In this document: positions 44,284-56,390 of the stretch, piece after piece
Layout of the letters: each line of letters opens with the position of its first letter
How positions within the stretch are numbered: the stretch's first letter is position 1
Source of the DNA: CAVWUA01 sp963758025
GTDB lineage: Bacteria > Planctomycetota > Planctomycetia > Isosphaerales > Isosphaeraceae
Direction of reading: 5' to 3'
Assembly (NCBI GenBank): GCA_963758025.1
Contig: CAVWUA010000028.1
Span: forward strand, 1 to 64,000
DNA length: 64,000 nt
Notes under the pieces: generated by a model
What the model was told of the DNA's origin: nothing
The model's input: the letters and a program-made list of their open reading frames with translations, nothing else
The model's database searches: none
Made by a program: the position numbers and the translations under genes

Positions 44284-45315
44284 TCACCCGGCCGCCGCCA
44301 CTTCCGGCTCGGGGTGCTCGCTCCGGGTCAGGTCCGCCACCGCGTTGGAGAGTCCCTCCTCGGTGGTGAACGGCGGCTCGTAGCCGAGGACCCGACGGGC
44401 CTTCTCGATCGAGAAGTCGAGATTCAGGCCGAGGAACTTGTACCGGGCCTTGTTGATGAGCGGCGGCTCGGTCGCCCCCTTCCGCTTGGCCCGGCGTTCC
44501 ATGAGAGTCGCGAGCATCCGGGCCAGCCAGAGTGGAATCCGGCGCGTGGGGGGCTTCAGGCCCGCCAGTTCGGCCACCTTGCCCACGAACTGCCGCTTGC
44601 TCACCCGCTGGCCATCGGTCACGTTGAAGACCTCACCGACCGCCTTCGGATTCTCGGCCGCCAGGAAGATGGCGTGGACCAGGTTCTTCACGTAGATGCA
44701 ATTCAACGCCTGTTCGCCCGAGCCGAAGTAGGCGAAGACCCCGCTCCGAAGCCGCGTCAAGAGCTTGGGCAGGACCGTGCGGTCGCGCTCGCCGTAGATG
44801 AACCCCGGACGGAGGATCGCGACCGGCAGCCCTCGCGTGCGGAAATATTCCAGGGCCAGGGCTTCCGCCTCGGTCTTCGAGCGGGTATAGGCGTCGAGAG
44901 AGTCAGTGGCCGGCGGGGTTGTCTCGTCCGTACCGACGTGATCGCGTCCTTCATAGACGCCCAGCGAGCTGACGTGCACGAACCGTTCCACCCTGGCGTC
45001 CGTCGCGGCATCAAGCAGCAGCCGCAAGGCATCGACATTCAGACGGCGAAATTCTTCCAGCGTTCCCCAGTCCCCCACCTTCGCCGCGCAGTTGAAGACC
45101 CAGTCGGCCCCTTCGACACCTTTGCGCAGGGCCTCAACGTCCTCCAGGTCTCCGACGATTTTCTCGACGCCCCAGGCATCCAGCCACCGCGTGTCGCTCG
45201 TTGAGCGGACCAGGGCCCGGACGCGATGACCGCGGGCGATCGCTTGCTCGACCGCGTGACTGCCGACCAGTCCGGTGCCGCCGGTGATGAAGATGGTCTT
45301 GGGGTTCTCGTTCAT
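44284..45315 (-). CDS. NAD(P)-dependent epimerase/3-beta-HSD-like SDR protein
   Basis: 343 residues from ATG 45315. TIFITGGTGLVGSHAVEQAIARG is the Rossmann start; DLEDVEALRKGVEGADWVFNCAA and VHVSSLGVYEG follow; the catalytic pair appears as YTRSKTEAE; then LRPGFIYGERD and the end MLATLMERRAKRKGA. This is the extended SDR group that includes HpnA-like and sterol-dehydrogenase-like proteins. The frame is open to 45564, but the upstream part is not homologous. No hopanoid genes are nearby. The substrate is unknown. Confidence 0.85.
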   Translation of the reverse strand: MNENPKTIFITGGTGLVGSHAVEQAIARGHRVRALVRSTSDTRWLDAWGVEKIVGDLEDVEALRKGVEGADWVFNCAAKVGDWGTLEEFRRLNVDALRLLLDAATDARVERFVHVSSLGVYEGRDHVGTDETTPPATDSLDAYTRSKTEAEALALEYFRTRGLPVAILRPGFIYGERDRTVLPKLLTRLRSGVFAYFGSGEQALNCIYVKNLVHAIFLAAENPKAVGEVFNVTDGQRVSKRQFVGKVAELAGLKPPTRRIPLWLARMLATLMERRAKRKGATEPPLINKARYKFLGLNLDFSIEKARRVLGYEPPFTTEEGLSNAVADLTRSEHPEPEVAAAG

Positions 45316-45610
45316 GATGTCCTTTCCGTTCCGGCCCTCGCCGGTAAGTGCTCGACCGGCATGATACTTCCGGTCAACACTACCCGACGATCCCGCAAGG
45401 TCAAGTGGACCAGCAAAGGCATCTGATTTTGGCCGATTCGGTCTGGCTTTGGTGCCTTGGCCCGGTGTACGCTGGATGGTCTGTCCGGTGTGTCGCGAAA
45501 CCTTGCCGGACGACGCCCCTTTTGTGGATGGATGAGCGCGGAGCGCCCGGGACCGCCGGTCCAACTCCCTCGTCTCGTATCGTGCCGTTTGAGACGGGAT
45601 AGCACATACA

Positions 45611-45997
45611 ATGGCCAGCGCGTTGAAGGCTCAGGAAGTCGAATCCTACCGTAACCTGCTCGAAAACATCCGGGCAAGGCTCGTCGGTGATCTCGACCAG
45701 ATGACCGATGAAGCCCTGAAGCGAAACCAGCCGGAGTCTTCGGGCAACCTGTCGAACATGCCGCTCCACATGGCGGATGTCGGGTCCGAGAATTTTGACC
45801 AGGAATTCACGCTCAGTCTGATCGAGAACGAGCAGGAGACCCTGGAGCATATCAAGGACGCGCTCGACCGGATTCAGCTCGGACGGTTCGGCATCTGTGA
45901 GGAATGCGGTTCCCCGATCGCCAAGCAACGTTTGCAGGCCATTCCCTACACGCCGCACTGTATCGAGTGCGCTCGGCGTCTGGAGAAGCCGGAATGA
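45611..45997 (+). CDS. DksA/TraR-family zinc-finger protein
   Basis: 128 residues. A coiled-coil N-terminus with MASALKAQEVESYRNLLE and ENEQETLEHIKDALDRIQ leads to a four-Cys zinc finger (GICEECGSPI and HCIECARRLE). DksA relatives bind RNA polymerase through the secondary channel. The tip residues here (the M/H-rich NMPLHMADVGSENF) lack the DxxDxA form of classical DksA, so it may not act with ppGpp. The ATG follows a short AT-rich leader. lspA starts about 30 bases downstream. Confidence 0.88.
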   Translation: MASALKAQEVESYRNLLENIRARLVGDLDQMTDEALKRNQPESSGNLSNMPLHMADVGSENFDQEFTLSLIENEQETLEHIKDALDRIQLGRFGICEECGSPIAKQRLQAIPYTPHCIECARRLEKPE

Positions 45998-46027
45998 CGA
46001 CGGGTCGGATTCCCCGCGAGTCGCTAC

Positions 46028-46580
46028 GTGATGTTCTGGACGATCGCGCTGGGGGGCGCGGCCTTCGACCTGGCCACGAAGGCTTACTTCTTCGCCCTGG
46101 TCGGCCCGCCCGGCTCCCGTCCCCGAACAGTCGTGCCGAACGTTCTGGAACTCCAGACGAGCTACAACAAAGGAGCTCTCTGGGGCTTCGGCGCGGGGTT
46201 GGGGTACAGTAGTCTGATCTTCGCCAGTCTCTCACTCGTGGCCGCCGTGGCAATCTGTTACTGGCTCTTCGTCAAGGGGGCCGCCATCGAGGGACGGCTC
46301 ACCGCCGCGCTCGGACTGATCATGGCCGGGGCGCTGGGCAACTGCTACGACCGCCTCGTTTTCGGGCACGTCCGCGACTTCGTCCACTTTCACGTTGATC
46401 CGATCGGATTCGACTGCGCGATCTTCAACTTCGCTGACAACATGCTGGTTATCGGCGCTGTCTTGCTGATGTTGATGGCTCTGCGCCCCGAGCATACGCA
46501 GACCCACCCCGAGACTTCCGGGAGCGAGGAAGCCGCCCACCCAGCTTTCGACGGAATCGGCTCGCCCGGTCCCTTGAGCG

Positions 46581-46603
<23 letters not shown>
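46028..46603 (+). CDS. lspA: Lipoprotein signal peptidase (signal peptidase II)
   Basis: About 191 residues with four hydrophobic segments. FDLATKAYFF, NVLELQTSYNKGALWG, GALGNCYDRLVFGHVRDFVHF with the first catalytic Asp, and FNFADNMLVIGAVLLML with the second, are the family motifs. Cleaves prolipoproteins in the inner membrane. The start is GTG 46028 or ATG 46031. An ATG at 45994 overlapping the DksA stop would be in frame only after a one-base slip. Its 3' end overlaps the convergent glnA by 23 bases. Confidence 0.9.
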
Positions 46604-47993
<1,390 letters not shown>

Positions 47994-48163
47994 CTGTTCC
48001 GTTCCTTTCACTCCATCCGGCCGCGATCCAGAAAATCGCCTGGCTCCGATCTCCCCGCGCCGGTCTCGTCTTGTCTCGATCCAGCATACCCAAAGATGTG
48101 ATTGCAAGCCAGACGGCGCAGTCGGAGCCCGAGATCTCCTGATGAGAAGTTCCCATTATTCCA

Positions 48164-48191
48164 TTGACTCGACGGTGGATTCCGCTATCCT
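48164..48191 (+). promoter_or_regulatory. Sigma-70-type promoter for the small gene at 48261
   Basis: TTGACT (48164-48169) and TATCCT (48186-48191) with a 16-base spacer, about 70 bases before the start of the small gene, in the 267-base divergent region with glnA. Confidence 0.55.
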
Positions 48192-48260
48192 GAAAGTGTT
48201 GACATTGAATCTCAATCGCTTTCCCTCCGTCACAATCCCACCGCTCCGTGAGGAGGCCTC

Positions 48261-48569
48261 ATGGCCGCTCGGACAATCTTGGCGACTCTGGCCGGATCGG
48301 CACCGAACGAGCGACTCCAGGTTGCTCTGTTGCAGAGTGACGATGGAGGGTTGCTCATTGACCTTCGGGAACAGCATTTCGCCGAGGGGATTGGCTGGTT
48401 CGACCAGCGAACGATGGAGCTAGAGCCTCGCCAGTTCCGCCAGCTTCAGGCGATCCTGGGATTGAAGTCGGCCCTGCTCGATGATGCCCTCGCGGAGGTC
48501 CCCGCCACATTGCCGTTCCCCGGACCTCGCACGAGTTCGCCCAGTCGGTCGGCGGTGGGTGAGGGTTGA
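48261..48569 (+). CDS. Small soluble protein divergent from glnA, PC4/YdbC-like at most
   Basis: 102 residues. LQVALLQSDDGGLLIDLREQ and EGIGWFDQRTMELEPRQFRQLQ form a pattern of strands followed by a helix, faintly like the PC4/YdbC single-strand-binding fold. The Pro/Ser-rich tail is probably unstructured. I do not recognise the family with confidence. The ATG follows GGAGG at good spacing. It is preceded by a promoter and may be regulated together with glnA because their starts face away from each other. Confidence 0.6.
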   Translation: MAARTILATLAGSAPNERLQVALLQSDDGGLLIDLREQHFAEGIGWFDQRTMELEPRQFRQLQAILGLKSALLDDALAEVPATLPFPGPRTSSPSRSAVGEG

Positions 48570-48611
48570 GTGAGATCGGGTGTCCCACTTCGGATGGCCC
48601 GTACGCCGGAA

Positions 48612-48650
48612 TTAAAAAAAGGTCGGGAACCGGTTGACCCGGTCCCGACC
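48612..48650 (-). terminator. Intrinsic terminator of the ferritin-like gene
   Basis: A stem of about 12 bp with one bulged base (48621-48633 with 48638-48650), followed on the minus strand by seven T residues, 33 bases after the ferritin-like stop. Confidence 0.82.
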
Positions 48651-48682
48651 CGAAATCAAAATGGCTCGCGAGTCTGGCGGAC

Positions 48683-49144
48683 TCAGCCGGCCTTCTGGCC
48701 CGATTTGGCCTGCTCGGTGGAAACGAGCGTTCGCTTCTGAAGAATCTTCTCCAGGTGATCCACGCCGTCCTGCTCTTCCTGACAGATCTCTTCCATCAGG
48801 TTGCGCAGGGCAACATCGCGAGGACCGAGTAGTTCGAGAGCCTCGGTATAGAGCTGGACGTGCTTTCGCTCGATCTCCAGGGAGTATTCGAGCATCTCGT
48901 TCAGGTCGAGTGACTGCTTGACCTCCCCCCGCTCGACCGAGGTGATTCCTCCCAGAGCGACGATCTTGTCACCAATCTTGTGCGCGTGACCGAGGGCTTC
49001 CTCTCCGCTCTCGCGGAACATCTCATAGTACACTTCGCGCAAGGTGCCCTGGACCACGAAGCTGAACTGGGTGTACTGGATCAGTCCGGCATACTCCCAC
49101 TTGAGAATCTCGTTCAGTTTTTCGACCAATTGGGTCCGATCCAT
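48683..49144 (-). CDS. Ferritin-like (bacterioferritin-type) protein
   Basis: 153 residues, four-helix bundle. KWEYAGLIQYTQF supplies the first Glu; SGEEALGHAHKIGD supplies Glu and the ExxH pair; YSLEIERKHVQLYTEALEL and EEQDGVDHLEKIL supply the second half of a di-iron site. The haem-ligand Met typical of true bacterioferritin is not evident. ATG 49144 directly follows a GGAGGT site and is preferred over GTG 49150. Its leader is AT-rich, but no promoter with good spacing stands out. Confidence 0.85.
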   Translation of the reverse strand: MDRTQLVEKLNEILKWEYAGLIQYTQFSFVVQGTLREVYYEMFRESGEEALGHAHKIGDKIVALGGITSVERGEVKQSLDLNEMLEYSLEIERKHVQLYTEALELLGPRDVALRNLMEEICQEEQDGVDHLEKILQKRTLVSTEQAKSGQKAG

Positions 49145-49288
49145 TGCCACCTCCGGATGTCGAAAGTTGGTATCTTCAAAACGCTTGTTTTACGCACGGT
49201 ACGCCTATTTTGCTTGTTCCCATCATAATCGATCCGTCAAGGCAGCCATCAAGCCCACGTTAAGATACCGTTAAATAGGGCAATTCCC

Positions 49289-49660
49289 GTGCCACGCTAC
49301 GTCGTGCTGGAGCACCAGTGGAACGGCATCCACTGGGACTTCATGCTGGAAGTCGGGGCGATCCTGAAAACGTGGGCGATTGATGCGCCGTTGCGGACAG
49401 GGTCGGATCTTCCGGCCCGGAAACTCGCCGATCACCGGCTGGTGTATCTCGACTACGAAGGGCCGATTTCGGGAAATCGAGGGTCAGTCCGGCGCGTGGA
49501 TCGGGGGCATTTTGAGCCGATCCGCTGGACGGAATCGCGCGTGATGGTCCGTCTTTCCGGCGGTCACTGGGTGGGAATGGCGGAGCTGTCCCGGAAGGAA
49601 ACCGGTGAGAGCGAGGGGGTGACCGGGCTCTGGAACTTTCGCTTCCGGAACGTCGCCTGA
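49289..49660 (+). CDS. Stand-alone LigD 3'-phosphoesterase-like domain protein
   Basis: 123 residues. YVVLEHQWNGIHWDFMLEVG, LKTWAI, DHRLVYLDYEGPISGNRGSVRRVD and GLWNFRF correspond to the PE domain of bacterial DNA ligase D, which trims 3' ends during non-homologous end joining. The conserved His residues of HWDFMLE and DHRLVYLDYEG are kept. GTG 49289 is the only sensible start. No ligase, polymerase or Ku gene is in the window. Its last roughly 97 bases overlap the convergent hypothetical gene. Confidence 0.8.
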   Translation: MPRYVVLEHQWNGIHWDFMLEVGAILKTWAIDAPLRTGSDLPARKLADHRLVYLDYEGPISGNRGSVRRVDRGHFEPIRWTESRVMVRLSGGHWVGMAELSRKETGESEGVTGLWNFRFRNVA

Positions 49661-50364
49661 AGCACGCGGCGGCTCGGAAGGGTCAGGCTCGCGGCGGCTC
49701 GTTGACGCTCGGAGCGACCTAGCAATCGGATCTGACCGTTGAGGAACTGGAGTCGGTCCAGCACGATGTCGTGTCGGCTCTTGTCCGCCCGGTAACGGAT
49801 CATCGCGACAGGATGTTCGTTCTCGTCATGCTCCCACTGGATCTCCAACCCATGCCGTCTGGCATGCAGGGTCATGGGCTCCAGGAGCCGGTCCGCGGGA
49901 ATCGGGACCAGACCCGCGCGAATTTTCTCGAGGGTCAGGGCGAGCACGTTCGGTTCCGGAACTCGCACGTGGGCGACCACGAGAATGTTGGATCGCACAG
50001 GCCCCTCATCGAGCTGAAAGGCCAGGATCATGCGTCCCGGTTCGAAAGCGACCCGCGGTTCGTGCACGCCCGGTGGGATCTGATCGGCGAATTCGGTCAC
50101 GAGATCCTCGGCGAGCCAGGCATTGACCTCCTGATCCGTGAAGACCGCTTCCCACTTCGGCTCGTTGATGATGTCGTTGCGAAGCTGGAGGCTCTGGGCA
50201 ACAAAACGCTTGGCTTCCGCCTTCCGTTCCTCGGGAGGCAAGGTGACCATCGCCGGATAGGACTCCGGTTTGAACGTCAACATGCCCCAGAGCACCAGGG
50301 GCAACACCACGATCAGAGCCAGGATCAGGCCCAGGATGATCCATCGTCGTTTTGGCTTGCGCAT
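49564..50364 (-). CDS. Membrane-anchored hypothetical protein
   Basis: 266 residues from ATG 50364. A basic start (MRKPKRRW) and one hydrophobic helix (IILGLILALIVVLPLVLWGM) anchor an outer domain with WEAVFTDQEVNAWLAEDL and ILVVAHVRVPEPN. It looks like a planctomycete envelope protein, but I know no function. The tail after RRVLQATFRKRKF overlaps the LigD-like gene on the other strand by about 97 bases, so the true stop may lie upstream through a frame slip. Confidence 0.6.
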   Translation of the reverse strand: MRKPKRRWIILGLILALIVVLPLVLWGMLTFKPESYPAMVTLPPEERKAEAKRFVAQSLQLRNDIINEPKWEAVFTDQEVNAWLAEDLVTEFADQIPPGVHEPRVAFEPGRMILAFQLDEGPVRSNILVVAHVRVPEPNVLALTLEKIRAGLVPIPADRLLEPMTLHARRHGLEIQWEHDENEHPVAMIRYRADKSRHDIVLDRLQFLNGQIRLLGRSERQRAAASLTLPSRRVLQATFRKRKFQSPVTPSLSPVSFRDSSAIPTQ

Positions 50365-50742
50365 CGTGCGTCCTGCTCCATCCAGGGTCCGAAAGGGCGG
50401 GAGTGAGATTCCCGTAAGACCGGCTTCGTCAGGGGAGAGAGGGACGAGGCGAGAGGATAGCATGACTGCAATACAATTCAACGATCAGGCTACTTCCATA
50501 TCTTCGACGCGTCAACCCGAAGTCCCTTGCTCGGCAACGAACGGCCGGGACCCGCCATCCGTACTCTTCCCTGTACGTTACGTCCGAAGGATAGGACGTG
50601 GTTCGACGCAACCCCGCGGACATCACCGGATTCGCTCGATCCAGAGCGGCGGCGGCCGATCCCATTGACGGTTCTGCCTACTTGTTGATCGTCTGCCCGC
50701 GCACGTATAGTGAAGGAAACCCATGAGTCGGAGCCTCTCTTC
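50365..50742. other. Divergent intergenic region with one candidate promoter
   Basis: 378 bases between the two hypothetical genes, without a supported gene. On the plus strand TTGTTG (50682-50687) and TATAGT (50706-50711) with an 18-base spacer lie 31 bases before the ATG at 50743, and may start the ABC operon. The rest shows no clear structure. Confidence 0.4.
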
Positions 50743-51591
50743 ATGCCGTCTCGTCTCTCCAGTATCGCCATTCTCATCCTCTGGGCATCCGCCGCGCTGG
50801 CCCTGTTCACCAGGGACCTGAAACCGACCCTGGTTCTCGGTCCACCCCCCGACATGCGCACCATCGTCGCGGCGGACCAGGACGACGAGCCGACCGATTG
50901 GGCGATCCTCGTACCCGACCCCAAAGACCCGTTGGCGATGCAGACCATCGGCATGGCCGAAACCAAAACCAAACGTATCAGTGATGGTCGCGTGCGGCTC
51001 TCCAGCCGATGCTGGTTCGAGGCGGGGGAACTTCTCAAAGATACCCCTTTGGCGTCGGAACAGAACGAGAGGATCGAGATCCTGGGTGATTGCGACATCG
51101 ACCCCATGGGGAATCTGGATTTCTTTCGGGTAGGTGTTCGGCTTGAGGGGGGGACTCAGGACATCATGATTCTCTCCGGCCAGGTGCAGCGCAATGACCT
51201 CCACGTCAAGGTCGAGGGGCCTTTGCCGATCCTGAATCGAACCTGGGATATCCCCTATCAGCCGCATGGGGTTGTCGAGAACATGCTCGGTCCGATCGAC
51301 CGGCTCCCCGGCTTGCAGGTCGGCCAGCGCTGGGTCAGCCGGGTCGTCAGTCCGCTCACCGGTCGGATCGAGGAGGCCGAGGCCGAGGTGACACGCAAGC
51401 ACGTCATCACCTGGGACAACAACCCGGTCACCACCTTCGAGGTCCTGACGCGCATGCCGCCACTTTCCTCGCGGACGTGGGTTCGTCCTGATGGCCTGGT
51501 GCTCCGACAGGAAGTGCCGATCCTGTTCAAGAAGATCTATCTGGAGCGAATTCCAAAGCAAGACCCCGCCAACAAGGAACTTCGGCGATGA
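50743..51591 (+). CDS. Exported or anchored hypothetical protein, first gene of the ABC operon
   Basis: 282 residues from ATG 50743. A hydrophobic N-terminus (SSIAILILWASAALALF) is a signal or anchor. The rest is beta-rich with RLSSRCWFEAGELL, RIEILGDCDIDPMGNLDFFRVGV and VGQRWVSRVVSPLTGRIEEAE. No family recognised. The stop overlaps the ATG of the ABC ATPase as ATGA, so the two are coupled and probably act together. Confidence 0.62.
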   Translation: MPSRLSSIAILILWASAALALFTRDLKPTLVLGPPPDMRTIVAADQDDEPTDWAILVPDPKDPLAMQTIGMAETKTKRISDGRVRLSSRCWFEAGELLKDTPLASEQNERIEILGDCDIDPMGNLDFFRVGVRLEGGTQDIMILSGQVQRNDLHVKVEGPLPILNRTWDIPYQPHGVVENMLGPIDRLPGLQVGQRWVSRVVSPLTGRIEEAEAEVTRKHVITWDNNPVTTFEVLTRMPPLSSRTWVRPDGLVLRQEVPILFKKIYLERIPKQDPANKELRR

Positions 51592-52357
51592 TTCAATTGC
51601 GGGGTGTGAGCAAAACCTTCGGCGCAAGCGCGCGGTCGATCATCTGAACCTGGATGTTCAGGCCGGTGAACTGTTCGGGTTCCTCGGTCCGAACGGAGCC
51701 GGCAAGACCACGACGATCAAGATGGTCTGTGGATTGCTCGTGCCGAGCGAAGGGACCGTCCGGATCGGCGGACACCCGGCGACCAGCCAGGAGGCCCGAC
51801 AGTTGATGGCCTATGTGCCCGATCAACCGTACCTCTATGAGAAGTTGACCGGGCGCGAGTTTCTCCGATTCGTCGTTGAGATGTACGGGATCGATCCTCG
51901 GACCTCCTCGCGTCGCATCGCCGAATTGATCGAGACGTTCGAGATGGGCGATTACATCGACGAACTGTCCGAGAATTATTCCCACGGCATGAAGCAGCGG
52001 GTCGTCTTCGCATCGGCCCTGGTCCACGACCCCAAGGTCCTGATCGTGGATGAACCTCTGGTCGGACTTGATCCGCGGAGTGCACGGATCGTCAAGGATC
52101 TGTTCATCGCCCAGGCACGCTCGGGCGTGGCGGTCCTGATGTCCACGCACCTGCTCTCGATCGCCGAGGAACTGGCTGACACCATCGGCATCCTCGACCA
52201 CGGTCGTCTGCTCGCCAAGGGGAGCCTCGACGAGATCCGTGAATCCGCGCAGATGCATGGACCGCTGGAGCAACTCTTCCTGAAGTTGACCGGTGGCGAC
52301 CGGCCGACCCATGCGGAATCGCTTCTGCAATCGCAGGGAGAATCCCCACGACCATGA
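51588..52357 (+). CDS. ABC transporter ATP-binding protein, frame broken near the start
   Basis: About 256 residues. From ATG 51588 the first twelve residues (IQLRGVSKTFG) are in one frame; after about 51625 the rest (RKRAVDHLNLDVQAGELFGF) is in another. One missing base in ggc-gcaag explains this. Walker A GPNGAGKTTT, signature NYSHGMKQRV, Walker B VLIVDEPLVGLD and the His-loop STHLLS are complete. The C-terminus overlaps the permease start as ATGA. An exporter of the ABC-2 type is likely; cargo unknown. Confidence 0.87.
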
Positions 52358-54096
52358 GCCCGGAGGAGCCGATACAGCCATCCCACCTGACCACACGATC
52401 GGAGGCCGCCCGTACCTACCGGAAGCTGCGCTGGTGTCTCGTCAGGAACCAGGTCCAGGCCTTTCTCACGGGTTCCCGGCTCCGCCTCATCATGATCATG
52501 GCCTGTAGCGCGATCTTCTGGTCGGGACTCTTCGGACTCTTCTTCGAAGGCTTTCAATTTCTCGCCTCATACAAGCTTTCCAGCGAGATCTTTGAATATC
52601 TCTTCGGAATGTTCTTTTTTTCACTCCTGGTCATGCTTGTCTTTTCGACCGGGATCATCCTGCACACCGGGCTGTTCGGCTCGCGTGAGCCCGCGTTTTT
52701 GCTCACGCTTCCCAGCGCTCCGGATCGGATTTTCGCCTACAAATTTATCGAGGCCATGGCCTTTTCGAGCTGGGGATTCGTCCTGCTCGGAAGCCCGATG
52801 ATGGTTGCCTACGGGATCACCACGGGGGCCCCCTGGCCCTTTTACGCGCTGTTCCTGGCGTATCTCCTGGCGTTCATCCTGATTCCCGGTAGCCTCGGGG
52901 GAATCGGCGCGATTCTCGTGGCGTATTTTCTCCCCCGCCGTCGCAAGACGTTCCTCGGCATCTGCATTGGGGCCTTGATCGTCTTGAGCCTCGTCATGAT
53001 TTACCGGGCATCGCAGGCCCCCGGCGAGATTCTGACCCGGGACTGGCTCGACGCCCAGCTTGGCCAGCTTGCCTTCAGCCAGCATCCGTTGCTGCCCAGC
53101 CGCTGGATCTCCCGAGGCCTGATCAGCGCCGCGGACGGGAACTGGCGGCAAGGGTTATTCTACCTTTGGATCATGACGGCCCATGCGGCTCTGGCGTATC
53201 TGATCGCGGCGGTTGTTGCCCGGGACCTCTATCGACCCGGGTTCAGCCGGGTCCAGGGCGGTCGGGCCTCCCGGAGACGGATCGGCTGGTATGGGCTTGA
53301 CGCGCTCTTCCATCGCCTCTTCGCGTTCGTCCCCCGTCCCATCCGCCTGATGATTCTGAAGGACCTGCGGACGTTCCGTCGCGATCCCGCGCAGTGGTCG
53401 CAGTTCCTGATCTTCTTCGGCCTGCTCGCCTTCTACTTCCTCAATATCCGCCGACTCGGGTACGGCAATCAGAATGCCTACTGGCGCAACCTGCTCAGTT
53501 TTTTGAACCTGGCGGTCACGGCCTTGATCCTTTCAACCTTCACCAGCCGGTTCATCTTCCCGCTCCTCTCTCTGGAAGGGCGAAACTTCTGGGTCCTGGG
53601 TCTCTTGCCCCTGAATCGTGCCAGCATCCTCTGGGGGAAGTTCGCCTTCGCGTCGGGCATCTCGATCGTGGCGACCGAGGGGTTGGTTGTTCTGAGTGAT
53701 TGGATGCTCCAGATCGGCTCGACCATGACCATGATCCACATGGCGATGGTGGCCATCCTCTGCTTCGGCCTCTCGGCCATCAGTGTTGGTCTCGGGGCCC
53801 GGTTGCCGAACCTGAAGGAGGATGATCCCTCGAAGATCGCAGCGGGGTTCGGAGGCACCTTGAACCTTCTGGTCAGCCTGATCTACATCTTCCTGATTGT
53901 CACGGCCCTGGCTTTGCCCTGCCATCTTTACTTCGCTGAGCATGGGGTGAATGAGGCGAGCCTGTTCATGCCGATCTATGGGAAATTCCGTATCTGGCTC
54001 TCGATTTCCATTCTCGTCGCATTCGCGCTGGGCATCATCGCCACCATCGTCCCCTTGAGAATCGGCATCAAAGCGTTTGAGCGAATGGAGTTATAG
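52354..54096 (+). CDS. Large ABC-2-like permease
   Basis: 580 residues with about twelve hydrophobic segments in two blocks. The pattern of LRLIMIMACSAIFWSGLFGLF at the N-terminus, FGSREPAFLLTLPSAPDRIFAYKF and a mid-protein soluble stretch with RPIRLMILKDLRTFRRDPAQW suggest a duplicated ABC-2-type permease in one chain. It starts within the ATPase stop, so the two are coupled. The transported substance is unknown. Confidence 0.75.
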   Translation: MSPEEPIQPSHLTTRSEAARTYRKLRWCLVRNQVQAFLTGSRLRLIMIMACSAIFWSGLFGLFFEGFQFLASYKLSSEIFEYLFGMFFFSLLVMLVFSTGIILHTGLFGSREPAFLLTLPSAPDRIFAYKFIEAMAFSSWGFVLLGSPMMVAYGITTGAPWPFYALFLAYLLAFILIPGSLGGIGAILVAYFLPRRRKTFLGICIGALIVLSLVMIYRASQAPGEILTRDWLDAQLGQLAFSQHPLLPSRWISRGLISAADGNWRQGLFYLWIMTAHAALAYLIAAVVARDLYRPGFSRVQGGRASRRRIGWYGLDALFHRLFAFVPRPIRLMILKDLRTFRRDPAQWSQFLIFFGLLAFYFLNIRRLGYGNQNAYWRNLLSFLNLAVTALILSTFTSRFIFPLLSLEGRNFWVLGLLPLNRASILWGKFAFASGISIVATEGLVVLSDWMLQIGSTMTMIHMAMVAILCFGLSAISVGLGARLPNLKEDDPSKIAAGFGGTLNLLVSLIYIFLIVTALALPCHLYFAEHGVNEASLFMPIYGKFRIWLSISILVAFALGIIATIVPLRIGIKAFERMEL

Positions 54097-54160
54097 CAAC
54101 CATACGCTCGGGTCGATGCGGGCTCGCGACAACCCATCGGCCAATACCATTCCACCGATC

Positions 54161-54189
54161 TTGCTGCTCGAATCGCTCCTGTCTATAAT
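54161..54189 (+). promoter_or_regulatory. Sigma-70-type promoter of mqnA-mqnC
   Basis: TTGCTG (54161-54166) and a perfect TATAAT (54184-54189) with a 17-base spacer, about 70 bases before the mqnA start. Confidence 0.7.
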
Positions 54190-55051
54190 CCTTTCAGAAG
54201 TTTCAGACAGAATTGCCAAGCCGGGTGAAGCACTCGTGATCCTGGTCTGAAAGGTTGGATGGAGATGAAGTCCGAGGTCCGTGTGGGCGCGGTTAGCTAT
54301 TTGAATGCGAAACCCTTGTATTATCGCCTGGAAGACTTCGCGCCCGGAGTACGTTTGTCGATGGATGTGCCGAGCCGGCTGGCCGAACAGTTGGCGGCGG
54401 ATGAGCTCGACGTGGCCTTGATTCCCTCGGTGGAGTATCTTCGGGGGGTCGCGAACGGGTACGAGATTCTGTCGGGGTTTGCGATCGCCGCGCGGGGGCC
54501 GGTCCGGAGTGTGAAGCTCTATAGCCGCGTTCCTTTTTCAAGGATCGAACGGCTGGCACTGGATGAAGGATCACGAACGAGTCAGGCGTTGACGCGGGTC
54601 TGGCTCGACGCGGCGCACGGAGTCCGACCGAATCTCATCGAGAGCCTTCCCCTGGGTGTGCCGGTGGAGGAGAGCACGGCGGATGCCGTCCTGCTAATCG
54701 GCGACCGGGCGATGAAGCCGCCGGTCGGGCCTTTTCACGCGGTTGTGGACCTGGCGGAAGCGTGGAACGCCCTGACGGGCTTGCCGTTTGTCTTCGCCCT
54801 CTGGGTGACGAGAGCCGGTCGGAACCTGGGCAAACTGCCCGAGGCGCTGGCACGATCACGGGCCGAGGGGCTGGCCCACGCGGACGAACTGGCAAGGGTT
54901 CACGGGCAGCGGCTCGGCCTGGATACCCGGACCTGTCTCGACTACTTGACGCGCGTGTTATCTTATGAACTTGGCGCGCCGGAGGTTGCCGGCCTGCGTC
55001 GTTTTGCCCAGATGGCCGCCGCGATGGGGCTGGCCCCGGAAGGAGTGGACC

Positions 55052-56161
<1,110 letters not shown>

Positions 56162-56197
56162 GATCTGACGGGGACCCGGCGCGATTGTTCTACGAGG

Positions 56198-56226
56198 CGA
56201 GGTCAGCGGCCATCCCGCTGACCTCG
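56198..56226 (+). terminator. Stem-loop terminator after mqnC
   Basis: A perfect 12-bp stem (56198-56209 with 56215-56226) with a 5-base loop, followed by a moderately T-rich tail (tgtcgttcttt), 36 bases after the mqnC stop. Confidence 0.78.
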
Positions 56227-56390
56227 TGTCGTTCTTTGGTCAGACGCGGCATCGCGAGAGGTATCGAGGATCGCCGACGCCGTTCGCGCTTGCGGAGATG
56301 AGCTAGAGTTCGGAAGATGGAATCCTTCGGGAATGCTCGAAACCACCCGTCAGCCCTCATCGGCTCGCGTTTCAGGAACGGGAACGTCGC

